Shown: in pieces, positions 13,881-20,715 of the stretch
How the letters are laid out: every line of letters begins with the position of its first letter
How positions within the stretch are numbered: position 1 is the first letter of the stretch
Assembly: GCA_036824465.1 (NCBI GenBank)
Contig: DAITAC010000073.1
Coordinates: 1-20,715 of the forward strand
Reading direction: 5' to 3'
From: JAKOQB01 sp036824465
GTDB taxonomy: Bacteria > Pseudomonadota > Gammaproteobacteria > Burkholderiales > Burkholderiaceae_F
Length of the DNA stretch: 20,715 bases
Notes under the pieces: model-generated
Seen by the model: only the letters and a program-made list of their open reading frames with translations
What the model was told of the DNA's origin: nothing
The model's database searches: none
Translations under genes and position numbers: made by a program

Positions 13881-14813
13881 CTATGCCGCGTCGCGCTTGA
13901 ACAACCGCCGCAGCACGCCGCGCAGCCACGTGTGCGCCGCATCGCCGGTCACCGACTGGTGCCAAAGCATCCGCACGTCATATTCCGGCGCGAGATCGGG
14001 CAACTCCCACACGCGGACCTCGAAGCGCGGTGCCAATGACTTCGCATACATCAGCGGCACAATGGCCAGCAGGTCGGTGCGGGTCACAATGTCCGGCAGC
14101 GCGCCGTAGTGCCGCGCCCGCAGCACCGGGCGATCGGCGAGCTTCTGGCGCTTGAGCATCAGCTCAATACCGCCGTGAAACGTCGCGGTAGGTGCCGCCA
14201 CCGCCAGCGCCGCGCCGGCGAGTTGCTTTGCGTTCAGCGTCCGGCCTGCCCGGCCCAGCGGCGGCTTCCAGTCGGGCGCGCTGATCGCGACGAAGCGTTC
14301 CTGGAACAGCGATTCGCTGGCGATGCCACTGTGCGCAGGCTGCAGGATGCCGACCGCGAGATCGATGTCGCGCGCCTCGAGCGCCGCACTGACCCGCTCC
14401 GCGGCGACGGCGACATTCGAGACCTGGCTGCCCGGCGATTCGCTGCGCAACGCTTCCGCGAGCGCCGGCAGGAACAGGATCTCGCCGAGGTCCGACAGCG
14501 ACAGCCGCCAGTGCGCGCGACTGCTGGCGGGATCGAAGGCCTCTGCACTTTGCACGGTCGATTCGAGCGCCTGCAGTTGTGCGATCACGGCCGGCGCCAC
14601 GCGCTGCGCGGTGCGCGTCGGATGCAGGCCACGCGGCGAGCGCACGAACAGTTCGTCGCCGAAGAACTCCCGCAGCCGCGCCAGCGCGTTGCTGGTGGCC
14701 GGCTGCGACAGCGCAAGCTGGCGCCCGGCCTCGGTGACCGATCCGGTGCGGTACACCGCCGCCAGCACGCGCAGCAGGTTCAGGTCGAGGTGGCGGAAGT
14801 TGAGTTTCGGCAT
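13881..14813 (-). CDS. LysR-family transcriptional regulator
   Basis: A 310-residue regulator. The winged HTH is at about residues 5-65: FRHLDLNLLRVLAAVYRTGS, then VTEAGRQLALSQPATSNALARLREFFGDELFVRSPRG. The substrate-binding domain follows from about residue 90. The ATG at 14813 gives the usual MPKLNFRHLDLNLL start; the frame is open 12 codons further upstream, but that part is not LysR-like. It is transcribed divergently from the 2-oxoacid oxidoreductase operon across a 94-bp region with repeated GAATG half-sites. It also precedes the binding-protein and feruloyl-CoA synthase genes on its own strand, so it is well placed to control both directions. The effector is unknown, probably a pathway aromatic or its CoA ester. 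Confidence 0.93.
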   Translation of the reverse strand: MPKLNFRHLDLNLLRVLAAVYRTGSVTEAGRQLALSQPATSNALARLREFFGDELFVRSPRGLHPTRTAQRVAPAVIAQLQALESTVQSAEAFDPASSRAHWRLSLSDLGEILFLPALAEALRSESPGSQVSNVAVAAERVSAALEARDIDLAVGILQPAHSGIASESLFQERFVAISAPDWKPPLGRAGRTLNAKQLAGAALAVAAPTATFHGGIELMLKRQKLADRPVLRARHYGALPDIVTRTDLLAIVPLMYAKSLAPRFEVRVWELPDLAPEYDVRMLWHQSVTGDAAHTWLRGVLRRLFKRDAA

Positions 14814-14828
14814 CACTATCCGATCCGT

Positions 14829-14864
14829 GAATGTGGCGCATTCTGACAATCAATTGGACGAATG
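14829..14864. promoter_or_regulatory. Putative LysR-regulator binding region (three GAATG half-sites)
   Basis: A perfect dyad GAATG-TGGCG-CATTC spans 14829-14843, with the 15-bp length usual for LysR-type sites, and a third half-site GAATG is at 14860-14864. The two direct GAATG copies are 31 bp apart, about three helical turns. The third copy touches the likely -35 box. The dyad does not fit the strict T-N11-A rule, so the assignment rests on symmetry, spacing and position. Confidence 0.5.
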
Positions 14865-14883
14865 GGTAGGGGCGGCCTAGATT
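14854..14883 (+). promoter_or_regulatory. Putative sigma-70 promoter of the 2-oxoacid oxidoreductase operon
   Basis: TTGGAC (14854-14859) and TAGATT (14878-14883) are 18 bp apart, each matching consensus at four of six positions. Transcription would start near 14890, leaving a short leader with the Shine-Dalgarno GGGAGGG at 14894-14900. The weak boxes next to the half-sites suggest activator dependence. Confidence 0.4.
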
Positions 14884-14907
14884 GGGCGCGCGCGGGAGGG
14901 AAAACCA

Positions 14908-15465
14908 GTGCTGCAGATCATGATCCAGGGACGGGGCGGGCAGGGCGCGCAGACCGCGGGCAACCTGCTCGCGATGGCGTTCTTTGCCGAAGGCCGCCAG
15001 GTGCAGGCGTTCTCCAGCTACGGCGGTGCGCGCCGCGGCACGCCGGTGAATTCGTATCTGCGCGTTGACGACAAGCCGATTCGGCTGCGCTGCGACATCG
15101 AGAAGGCCGACGCAATCCTCTGTTTCGATGCGAGCCTGCTCGAAGGGAAGCTCCTCGCCACGGCGCGGCCCGACACGCTGATCGTCGTCAATTCATCCAA
15201 GACAACAGCCGACTACGCGCGCTCACTGCCCGGCTACCGCGTGATTCCAGTTGATGGCCTCGGCATCTCGCGCCGCAACGGCCTGGGCCGCATCGTCAAT
15301 TCCGCGCTGCTGGGCGGGTTCGCACGAGCGATCGAAGCGCCATCGCTCGAGGTGCTCACGCGCACGCTGACGGAAGAAGCGCCCAAGCTGCATGACGAGA
15401 ACATCGCCGCGTGCGAGGAAGGCTATCGCTGGGTCGATGCGCGAATGCAGAAGGTTGCGGCATGA
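14908..15465 (+). CDS. 2-oxoacid:acceptor oxidoreductase, gamma subunit
   Basis: A 185-residue protein of the pyruvate/ketoisovalerate oxidoreductase gamma family (PF01558), here a separate subunit. The N-terminal GRGGQGAQTAGN loop at residues 8-19 and the SYGGARRGTPVNSYLRV segment near 37-53 are diagnostic. The family contributes to CoA binding in 2-oxoacid:ferredoxin/NAD oxidoreductases. The GTG at 14908 is the start: the Shine-Dalgarno GGGAGGG at 14894-14900 is seven bases upstream, and the ATG four codons in would cut into the first beta-strand. Its stop overlaps the next ATG (ATGA). As first gene of the operon it corresponds to PadE in phenylglyoxylate dehydrogenase. Confidence 0.9.
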   Translation: MLQIMIQGRGGQGAQTAGNLLAMAFFAEGRQVQAFSSYGGARRGTPVNSYLRVDDKPIRLRCDIEKADAILCFDASLLEGKLLATARPDTLIVVNSSKTTADYARSLPGYRVIPVDGLGISRRNGLGRIVNSALLGGFARAIEAPSLEVLTRTLTEEAPKLHDENIAACEEGYRWVDARMQKVAA

Positions 15466-17105
15466 ATGCACCGATCCCACCCATCTGGACCACCGGCTCG
15501 ACGGAAGTCTTCAAGACCGGCACGTGGCGCGCGGCATTGCCACAGCACATTCGCGCACCGTCGCCGTGCCATGCTGCCTGCCCGGTCAATGGCGACATCG
15601 CCGACTGGATCGGCCATGCGCGTGCGCGCGACTTCCGCGGCGCGTGGGAAATCCTCACGCGCCACAATCCGTTCCCCGCGATCGCGGGTCGCATCTGCCA
15701 CCATCCGTGCGAAGCCGCGTGCAACCGAACCTCGTTCGACGAGTCACTCGCGATCTGCAAGCTGGAGCGATTCGTTGGCGATCTCGCGCTGCAGGAGCAC
15801 TGGCCGTTCGCGAAACCGGCCGAAGAGCGCAAGGAACGCGTTGCCGTGGTCGGCGGCGGACCATCGGGACTCTCGGCGGCGTTTCAACTGCGCCGGCGCG
15901 GCTACCAGGTCACGCTCTTCGAGTCGCAGCCGGAGCTCGGCGGGCTGATGCGCTACGGCATTCCGCCGTACCGCCTCGCGCGCTCCGTGCTCGATGGCGA
16001 AATCGCGCGCATCGTCGAACTGGGTATTGACGTGCGCAGTGGTAAATCGCTTGCGACATCGGCCGATCTCGAAGCGCTGCGCAGCGAGTACGACGCCGTG
16101 TATCTCGCGGTCGGCGCGCGCCGCCAGAAACGACTGCCGCAACTCGATTACGCACAGGCGTGGGTGATGGACGGCGCCGAGTACCTTGCCCGCTTCAACT
16201 CGGGCGACACACCCAAACTCGGCAAGCGCGTGATCGTGATCGGTGGCGGCAGCGCCGCGCTTGACGTGGCACGCAGCGCGCGCCGTGCCGGACACGACGT
16301 GACGATCCTCGCGCTCGAAGGCGCCAACCAGATGCCGGCCCAGCGCGAGGAGATCGATGAGGCGCTGGAAGAAGGCATCGTGCTCGTCAGCAGCGCGATG
16401 CTCTCCACGGCGACCGAGAACGACATTGGCGTGCGTCTTGACTGCGTGCGAGTGCGCTTCGAGCCCGGTGCGCAGCGCGGCCAGTTCACGGTGACACCAG
16501 TTGCCGACAGCGAGTTCGCGCTCGAGGCGGACGCCGTCATTCCGTCGATCGGCCAGGACCCGGATCTCGCGCCATTGCAGGCGCTCGACGCTGTCGGTGC
16601 GCTGCTGAAGGTTGACGAGCGCCAGGCCACCAGCCTGGACCGCGTGTACGCCGGCGGCGACATGTCGAGCATGGCGCGTTTCGTGACCGAGGCGATCGGC
16701 ATGGGCAAACGCGCGGCGCTGCAGATTGATCGCGTGCTGCGTGCAGGACTCGAAGGGCCGCTGAGTCTCGAAGAGCCCGTCGTCAAGCTCGGCAACATCG
16801 CCACCGCCTACTACCCGAAGCAGCCACGCGCCGCCGAGCACCATCTCGATCCGGCACAACGGTTGAAGAGCGATCTCGAAGTGCAGCTCGGTTTCGATGT
16901 CGACGTCGCGCTGGCCGAAACCGAACGCTGCTTTTCCTGCGGCACCTGCGTCTTCTGCGATAACTGTGTCAACTACTGCCCCGACCTCGCGGTGAAGCGT
17001 GACGACGCCGGCTACCTCGTGCTCGCCGACTACTGCAAGGGCTGCGGCCTGTGCGTGAAGGAATGCCCGACCGGCTCGATGAAGATGGTCGAAGAACTTC
17101 GATGA
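15462..17105 (+). CDS. Fused GltD-like FAD/NAD(P) oxidoreductase and dicluster ferredoxin subunit
   Basis: A 547-residue electron-transfer subunit. Residues 30-110 form the N-terminal Fe-S helical domain of GltD/DPYD type (C36-x3-C40-P, C79-x3-C83-x3-C87, C99). FAD is bound by VAVVGGGPSGLSAA at 127-140, with GGLMRYGIPPYRL next. The second Rossmann motif VIVIGGGSAALDVA at 257-270 should bind NAD(P)H. YAGGD at 396-400 closes the FAD domain. Residues 487-540 hold a 2[4Fe-4S] ferredoxin: C490, C493, C496, C499, C502, C506 and C525-x2-C528-x2-C531-x3-C535-P. It probably passes electrons from the TPP site to NAD(P)+. In PadEFGHI the ferredoxin and flavoprotein are separate (PadF and PadH); here they appear as one chain. 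ATGA overlaps occur at both ends. Confidence 0.9.
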   Translation: MNAPIPPIWTTGSTEVFKTGTWRAALPQHIRAPSPCHAACPVNGDIADWIGHARARDFRGAWEILTRHNPFPAIAGRICHHPCEAACNRTSFDESLAICKLERFVGDLALQEHWPFAKPAEERKERVAVVGGGPSGLSAAFQLRRRGYQVTLFESQPELGGLMRYGIPPYRLARSVLDGEIARIVELGIDVRSGKSLATSADLEALRSEYDAVYLAVGARRQKRLPQLDYAQAWVMDGAEYLARFNSGDTPKLGKRVIVIGGGSAALDVARSARRAGHDVTILALEGANQMPAQREEIDEALEEGIVLVSSAMLSTATENDIGVRLDCVRVRFEPGAQRGQFTVTPVADSEFALEADAVIPSIGQDPDLAPLQALDAVGALLKVDERQATSLDRVYAGGDMSSMARFVTEAIGMGKRAALQIDRVLRAGLEGPLSLEEPVVKLGNIATAYYPKQPRAAEHHLDPAQRLKSDLEVQLGFDVDVALAETERCFSCGTCVFCDNCVNYCPDLAVKRDDAGYLVLADYCKGCGLCVKECPTGSMKMVEELR

Positions 17106-18298
17106 ACGCGCGCGATGAACTGACCGCGCTCGAAAGAGCAAGCGCGCAGAACCGCCCGGTGCTGCTGACCGGCAACCATGCGTTCGCGTGGGCCGCGCGC
17201 CTTGCCCGGCCGAAGGTGGTGCCGGTCTATCCGATCACGCCGCAGACGCCGGTGATGGAGAAGCTCACCGAGTTCCAGGCCGAGGGCGTGTTCGACGCCG
17301 AGATCATCACGCCGGAGTCGGAGCACTCGGTGATGTCTGCGTGCATCCCGGCCTCCCTCGCGGGCGTGCGCGTCTTCACCGCGACCGCGTCGCAGGGCCT
17401 GCTGCTGATGCACGAGCTGCTGCACTATGCGAGCGGCGCGCGGGCACCGATCGTGATGGCCAACATCAACCGCACGGTCGCTTCGCCGTGGGCGTTCTGG
17501 CCCGACCAGACCGACAGCCTCGCGCAGCGCGATACCGGCTGGATCCAGTTCTATTCGGAAAGCGCGCAGGAGTCGCTCGACACCACGCTGCACGCCTTCA
17601 AGATCGCCGAGCGCGTGCTGCTGCCGGCGATGATCAGCCACGACGCGTTCTACATCTCGCACGCGCTGGAACCGGTGCAGATTCCGGCGCAGGACCTGGT
17701 CGATCGATTCCTGCCGGCGTATGCGCCCGCACACCGGCTCGACACCGCGCAGCCCGAGTCGTGGGGCAACGTGATCACGCAGGACATGTTCTATCGCCAC
17801 CGCCAGGACCTCGAAAGCGCGATGGCCCTGGTGCCCGGCCTGGCCGATGAGATCGATCGCGAGTGGGCACAACTGACCGGCCGCAGCTATGGCGGCGCCA
17901 TCGAGCGCTACCGCTGCGATGGTGCGCGCATGGCGGTTGTGACGATGGGCAGCATGTGCGGGACCGCGCGCGACGCGGTCGATGCGTTGCGCGACGCGGG
18001 CGAGTCGGTCGGTTTGCTCAAGGTGCGCCTGTTCCGCCCGCTGCCGGTGCAGACGTTGCGCGCGGCGCTGGCGGGCGTGCCCGAGGTGCTGGTGCTCGAC
18101 CGCAACCACTCGCCCGGCTGCGGCGGCGTACTGCACCAGGAGCTGCGCGCAGCGCTGTATGGCATGCAGAATGCGCCGCGCGTGCACGGCTATCTCGCCG
18201 GCGTGGGCGGAGTCAACGTCTCGCCGGAGAAGATCGCCGAATTCGTGCGCAGCGCGCAGGGAACCGAGCCGCAACCGCAATCCATCTGGGTCAGGTGA
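17102..18298 (+). CDS. 2-oxoacid:acceptor oxidoreductase, alpha subunit
   Basis: A 398-residue alpha subunit (pyrimidine-binding and domain II fold). YPITPQTPVMEKL at 43-55 and the ITPESEHSVMSACIPASLAG segment near 69-88 are the family's TPP-activation and substrate-site regions; FTATASQGLLLMHELL follows. A C-terminal transketolase-like segment runs from MAVVTMGSMCGTARDAVDAL, and LDRNHSPGCGG is near the end. It should form the catalytic core with the beta subunit encoded immediately downstream. The ATG overlaps the stop of the flavoprotein gene. Among characterised enzymes, size and gene context best match PadG of phenylglyoxylate dehydrogenase, but pyruvate, 2-ketoisovalerate or indolepyruvate-type substrates are not excluded by what I can see. 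Confidence 0.9.
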   Translation: MNARDELTALERASAQNRPVLLTGNHAFAWAARLARPKVVPVYPITPQTPVMEKLTEFQAEGVFDAEIITPESEHSVMSACIPASLAGVRVFTATASQGLLLMHELLHYASGARAPIVMANINRTVASPWAFWPDQTDSLAQRDTGWIQFYSESAQESLDTTLHAFKIAERVLLPAMISHDAFYISHALEPVQIPAQDLVDRFLPAYAPAHRLDTAQPESWGNVITQDMFYRHRQDLESAMALVPGLADEIDREWAQLTGRSYGGAIERYRCDGARMAVVTMGSMCGTARDAVDALRDAGESVGLLKVRLFRPLPVQTLRAALAGVPEVLVLDRNHSPGCGGVLHQELRAALYGMQNAPRVHGYLAGVGGVNVSPEKIAEFVRSAQGTEPQPQSIWVR

Positions 18299-18303
18299 AC
18301 GAC

Positions 18304-19239
18304 ATGATCAAGCTCGAACTGCACGACGACCCGATGCTGTGCTCCGGCCACGCCGCCTGCCCGGGTTGCGTGGAGGCGCTGTCGGTGCGGCACATCCTCG
18401 CGACCATGGGGCCGGACACGATGGCGGTGATTCCGCCGTCGTGCATGGCGATCATCGCCGGGCCGCAGCCGTACAGCTCGCTGAAGATCCCCGTCTACCA
18501 GCCGACGCTCGAAGCCAGCGCCGCCGCGGCCACGGGCCTGCGCCGCGCGCTCGACGCGCAGGGCAAGCGTGACACGCAGGTGATCGTGCTCGCGGGCGAC
18601 GGCGGCACCTACGACATCGGTTTTCAATGCCTGTCGTCCGCAGCCGAGCGCAACGAAAACTTCATCTACTTCTGCCTCGACAACGAGGGTTACATGAACA
18701 CCGGCGCGCAGAAGTCCTCCTCGACGCCGCATTTTGCCAAGACGGGCTCCACGCCCGCCGGCAAAACCTCGCGCAAGAAGAACCTCACGGAGATCATGGC
18801 TGCGCACGAAGTCCCGTACGTGGCCACCGCAAGTGTCGGCTTCCTGCCTGACCTGCTCGCCAAGGTGAAGAAGGCGAAGTCGATGCGCGGCACGCGCATC
18901 ATCACGCTGCTGATTCCGTGCCTGGACGGCTGGGGGCTGCCCGACGACATGGGCATGACCGCCGCGCGCTATGCAGTCGATTGCGGCGCGTTCCCGCTAT
19001 ACGAGGTGGAAGACGGCCGCACGTGGACGATCAACCACACGGCTCGCACGCGACCGGTCAGCGATTACCTGTCATTGCAGCGGCGCTACCGGCACCTGAA
19101 GCCGGAGCAGATCGAGGCGTTGCAGGACGAAGTGGACGAGGCGTGGGCAAGGTTGGCGCAGAAGGCCGAGCGTGGGACGCCAGACCGTGACCACGGACGC
19201 GAAGCCTGGGACCACGCCACACAGGGAGCGCATTTGTGA
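18304..19239 (+). CDS. 2-oxoacid:acceptor oxidoreductase, beta (TPP-binding) subunit
   Basis: A 311-residue beta subunit. The TPP/Mg motif is GDGGTYDIGF at 98-107 with the distal DNEGYMNTG at 126-134. C19-x2-C22 (ACPGC), C47 and C206 (IPCLDGW) fit the four ligands of the [4Fe-4S] cluster next to TPP in this family. With alpha and gamma it should catalyse 2-oxoacid + CoA to acyl-CoA + CO2, passing electrons to the flavoprotein/ferredoxin subunit. The ATG lies 5 bp after the alpha stop, with AGGTGA at 18293-18298 as ribosome site. The last 25 residues are charged and family-atypical (AERGTPDRDHGREAWDHA). The stop overlaps the GTG start of the next gene. Confidence 0.92.
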   Translation: MIKLELHDDPMLCSGHAACPGCVEALSVRHILATMGPDTMAVIPPSCMAIIAGPQPYSSLKIPVYQPTLEASAAAATGLRRALDAQGKRDTQVIVLAGDGGTYDIGFQCLSSAAERNENFIYFCLDNEGYMNTGAQKSSSTPHFAKTGSTPAGKTSRKKNLTEIMAAHEVPYVATASVGFLPDLLAKVKKAKSMRGTRIITLLIPCLDGWGLPDDMGMTAARYAVDCGAFPLYEVEDGRTWTINHTARTRPVSDYLSLQRRYRHLKPEQIEALQDEVDEAWARLAQKAERGTPDRDHGREAWDHATQGAHL

Positions 19240-20715
19240 ATCATGCGCGGCAGCCCGGCCGCGCCAGCGGCCCGGACGTCGCCCAGGCAACAGCGGTCCT
19301 CGAGCGCGCGGCAGGCGAGGGACGCACGCTCCTTGCGGACGCCGAGGTGGCGTCGCTGCTCGCTGCGCTCGGTATCGGATTCGACGCCGGCGATACGCGC
19401 TCACAGGCGGCGCCGGTGGATTTGCGCATCGTTCTTGCGAACACGCGCGAATTCGGGCTCGTCCTCTCGGCTGGAGCGGGCGGGCTCGAGGCGATCGACG
19501 AGCGTAATTTCAAGAGAGATCGCGGGTCCGTTCACGCCGCCGCGGATCTGACCGACGCGGCGGATTTCCTGCATCTCTTCCGGCGCACGATCGCCTACCA
19601 GAAGCTCGTCGCAAGCGCGCAGGCGCGCGGGCTGCCGGCTCCGGACTCCCAGCTCGAAGCCTGCTTCGGCGCGCTGCTTGCACTTGCCCGAGCGCACCCG
19701 GCCGGAGCACCGGGCGCGCGCTTCGCGCTGCGCAAGGTCGAGCTAGATCCCGTTCGCGTCGGTCACGCGCTGGCGGTCGCCGCTGCGCAGTGTTCGATCG
19801 ACGCGCCCGTCGCGCGTCCATTTCCGCGACCGATCGACAAGATCGACAAGCTGCTGCACCCGGCGTCCCTCGGGATTGTCGGTGTGTCGGCGACGGGCAT
19901 GAACTTCGCCCGCATCATCCTGCGCAACCTGGTGGGAAGCGGTTACCCAAAGGAGAAGATCACGATCATCCGGCCCGGCGAGACCGAGATCGACGGCGTG
20001 CGCTGCGCCGGGAGCCTGCGCACGCTCGAGCACAAGCTCGATCTGCTGATCGTCGCCGTCAATGCCGATGCCGTCTACGGTCTCGTCGACGAGATCATCG
20101 AGACGGACAAGGTCGACGCGGTGATGTTGATCCCGGGCGGGTTGGGCGAAACGAAAAAGAGCCGCGAGCCCGCAGCGGCAATGGCCGCGCGGATCAACGC
20201 CGCGCATGGCAAGACGGGTGGGGGTCCCATCTTCCTGGGCGCGAACTGTCTCGGCGTCGTCTCGCATCCGGGTTCGTACGATTCGTGGTTCATCCCGCTC
20301 GAGCGGCTGCCGAAGCCGAAGAAGAAGCCCGAGCGCAACTCGGTCATGCTGAGCCAGAGCGGCGCCTTCATGATCACGCGCCTGTCGCACAACCCGTGGC
20401 TCGATCCGCGCTACATGCTGGCGATGGGCAACCAGACCGACCTCACGCACGGCGACCTGCTCGCCTTTTTTGCGGATCGCCCGGAGATCGAATCCATCGG
20501 CATCTACATCGAAGGGTTCAAGGACCTCGATGGCCTCGACTTCGCCCGCGCCGTTCGTCGAGCGGTGCGTAGCGGCAAGGACGTGGTCGTTTACAAGGCG
20601 GGACGCACCGCGCCCGGCGCCGGCGGCGCGCTGGGACACACGGCGTCGATCTCTGGGGATTACGCGCTGTTCGAATCCGTCGTGCGCCACGCCGGTGCGA
20701 TGGTCGCGCCGGATG
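19236..20715 (+). CDS. NDP-forming acyl-CoA synthetase (ADP-forming acetyl-CoA synthetase family), 3'-truncated
   Basis: The frame stays open to the window edge (493 residues visible). The GTG start overlaps the beta stop (GTGA) and has GGGAG at 19224-19228 seven bases upstream. Residues 15-50 (AGEGRTLLADAEVASLLAALGIGF) and 64-83 (RIVLANTREFGLVLSAGAGG) resemble parts of the ATP-grasp half, but the usual Lys/His nucleotide-binding stretch between them is absent. The CoA-binding Rossmann domain starts near 206 (LLHPASLGIVGVSATGMNFA). MLSQSGAFMITRL and GRTAPGAGGALGHTASISG follow, where His468 matches the phosphorylated histidine of the family. Such enzymes interconvert acyl-CoA + ADP + Pi and acid + ATP. 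Position directly after the oxidoreductase suggests it uses that acyl-CoA to make ATP, or activates the acid. A complete ATP-grasp may lie beyond the window. Confidence 0.85.
   Translation, partial: MNHARQPGRASGPDVAQATAVLERAAGEGRTLLADAEVASLLAALGIGFDAGDTRSQAAPVDLRIVLANTREFGLVLSAGAGGLEAIDERNFKRDRGSVHAAADLTDAADFLHLFRRTIAYQKLVASAQARGLPAPDSQLEACFGALLALARAHPAGAPGARFALRKVELDPVRVGHALAVAAAQCSIDAPVARPFPRPIDKIDKLLHPASLGIVGVSATGMNFARIILRNLVGSGYPKEKITIIRPGETEIDGVRCAGSLRTLEHKLDLLIVAVNADAVYGLVDEIIETDKVDAVMLIPGGLGETKKSREPAAAMAARINAAHGKTGGGPIFLGANCLGVVSHPGSYDSWFIPLERLPKPKKKPERNSVMLSQSGAFMITRLSHNPWLDPRYMLAMGNQTDLTHGDLLAFFADRPEIESIGIYIEGFKDLDGLDFARAVRRAVRSGKDVVVYKAGRTAPGAGGALGHTASISGDYALFESVVRHAGAMVAPD

Overview
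The window is GC-rich, densely packed DNA, apparently from a betaproteobacterium and most likely of the order Burkholderiales. The evidence is the purE-purK-tsaC/sua5 order, the lipoprotein-type SGNH hydrolase, the feruloyl-CoA synthase, the Bug/Liv-style solute binding and the LysR regulation. A 100-N scaffold gap whose two flanks are identical over exactly 55 bp suggests a draft or metagenome assembly. I see no rRNA, tRNA, CRISPR, phage or insertion sequence.

Region 1 (1-2000, + strand) holds the 3' part of a crotonase-fold gene and a CaiB/BaiF family III CoA-transferase. A long near-perfect inverted repeat of the widespread 'CACCACAGAGACACAGAG' type separates them.

Region 2 (2048-5870, + strand) is housekeeping. 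purE, purK and tsaC are coupled by overlapping stop/start codons. They are followed by a separately expressed SGNH/GDSL lipoprotein and a 16-bp-stem hairpin that probably terminates transcription in both directions.

Region 3 (5878-7430) has a small SemiSWEET/PQ-loop transporter on the minus strand, split by the gap but complete once the 55-bp overlap is collapsed. A divergent orphan ParA-like ATPase follows. The 249 bp between them (6288-6536) hold no gene that I can support.

Region 4 (7446-10772, + strand) starts with a perfect TetR-style palindrome. It continues with a two-gene unit, a large cytoplasmic DMSO-reductase-family molybdoenzyme with an incomplete Fe-S cysteine set and a DUF4863 (PnbB-like) cupin. 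The two overlap by ATGA.

Region 5 (10793-14813, - strand) reads LysR regulator, branched-chain-amino-acid-type periplasmic binding protein, feruloyl-CoA synthase. It looks like an uptake and activation unit for hydroxycinnamates or related aromatic acids.

Region 6 (14829-20715, + strand) diverges from the LysR gene across a promoter region with three GAATG/CATTC half-sites. It encodes a 2-oxoacid:acceptor oxidoreductase in the order gamma, a fused GltD-like flavoprotein plus ferredoxin, alpha, beta. It ends in a truncated-by-window NDP-forming acyl-CoA synthetase whose degenerate ATP-grasp-like segment precedes the CoA-binding domain. The subunit set resembles phenylglyoxylate dehydrogenase (PadEFGHI).

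Taken together, regions 1 and 4-6 suggest a catabolic island for aromatic acids: import, CoA activation, molybdoenzyme oxidation or hydroxylation, oxidative decarboxylation of a 2-oxoacid to an acyl-CoA with NAD(P)+ as possible acceptor, and thioester energy conserved as ATP. The substrate cannot be fixed from sequence alone.
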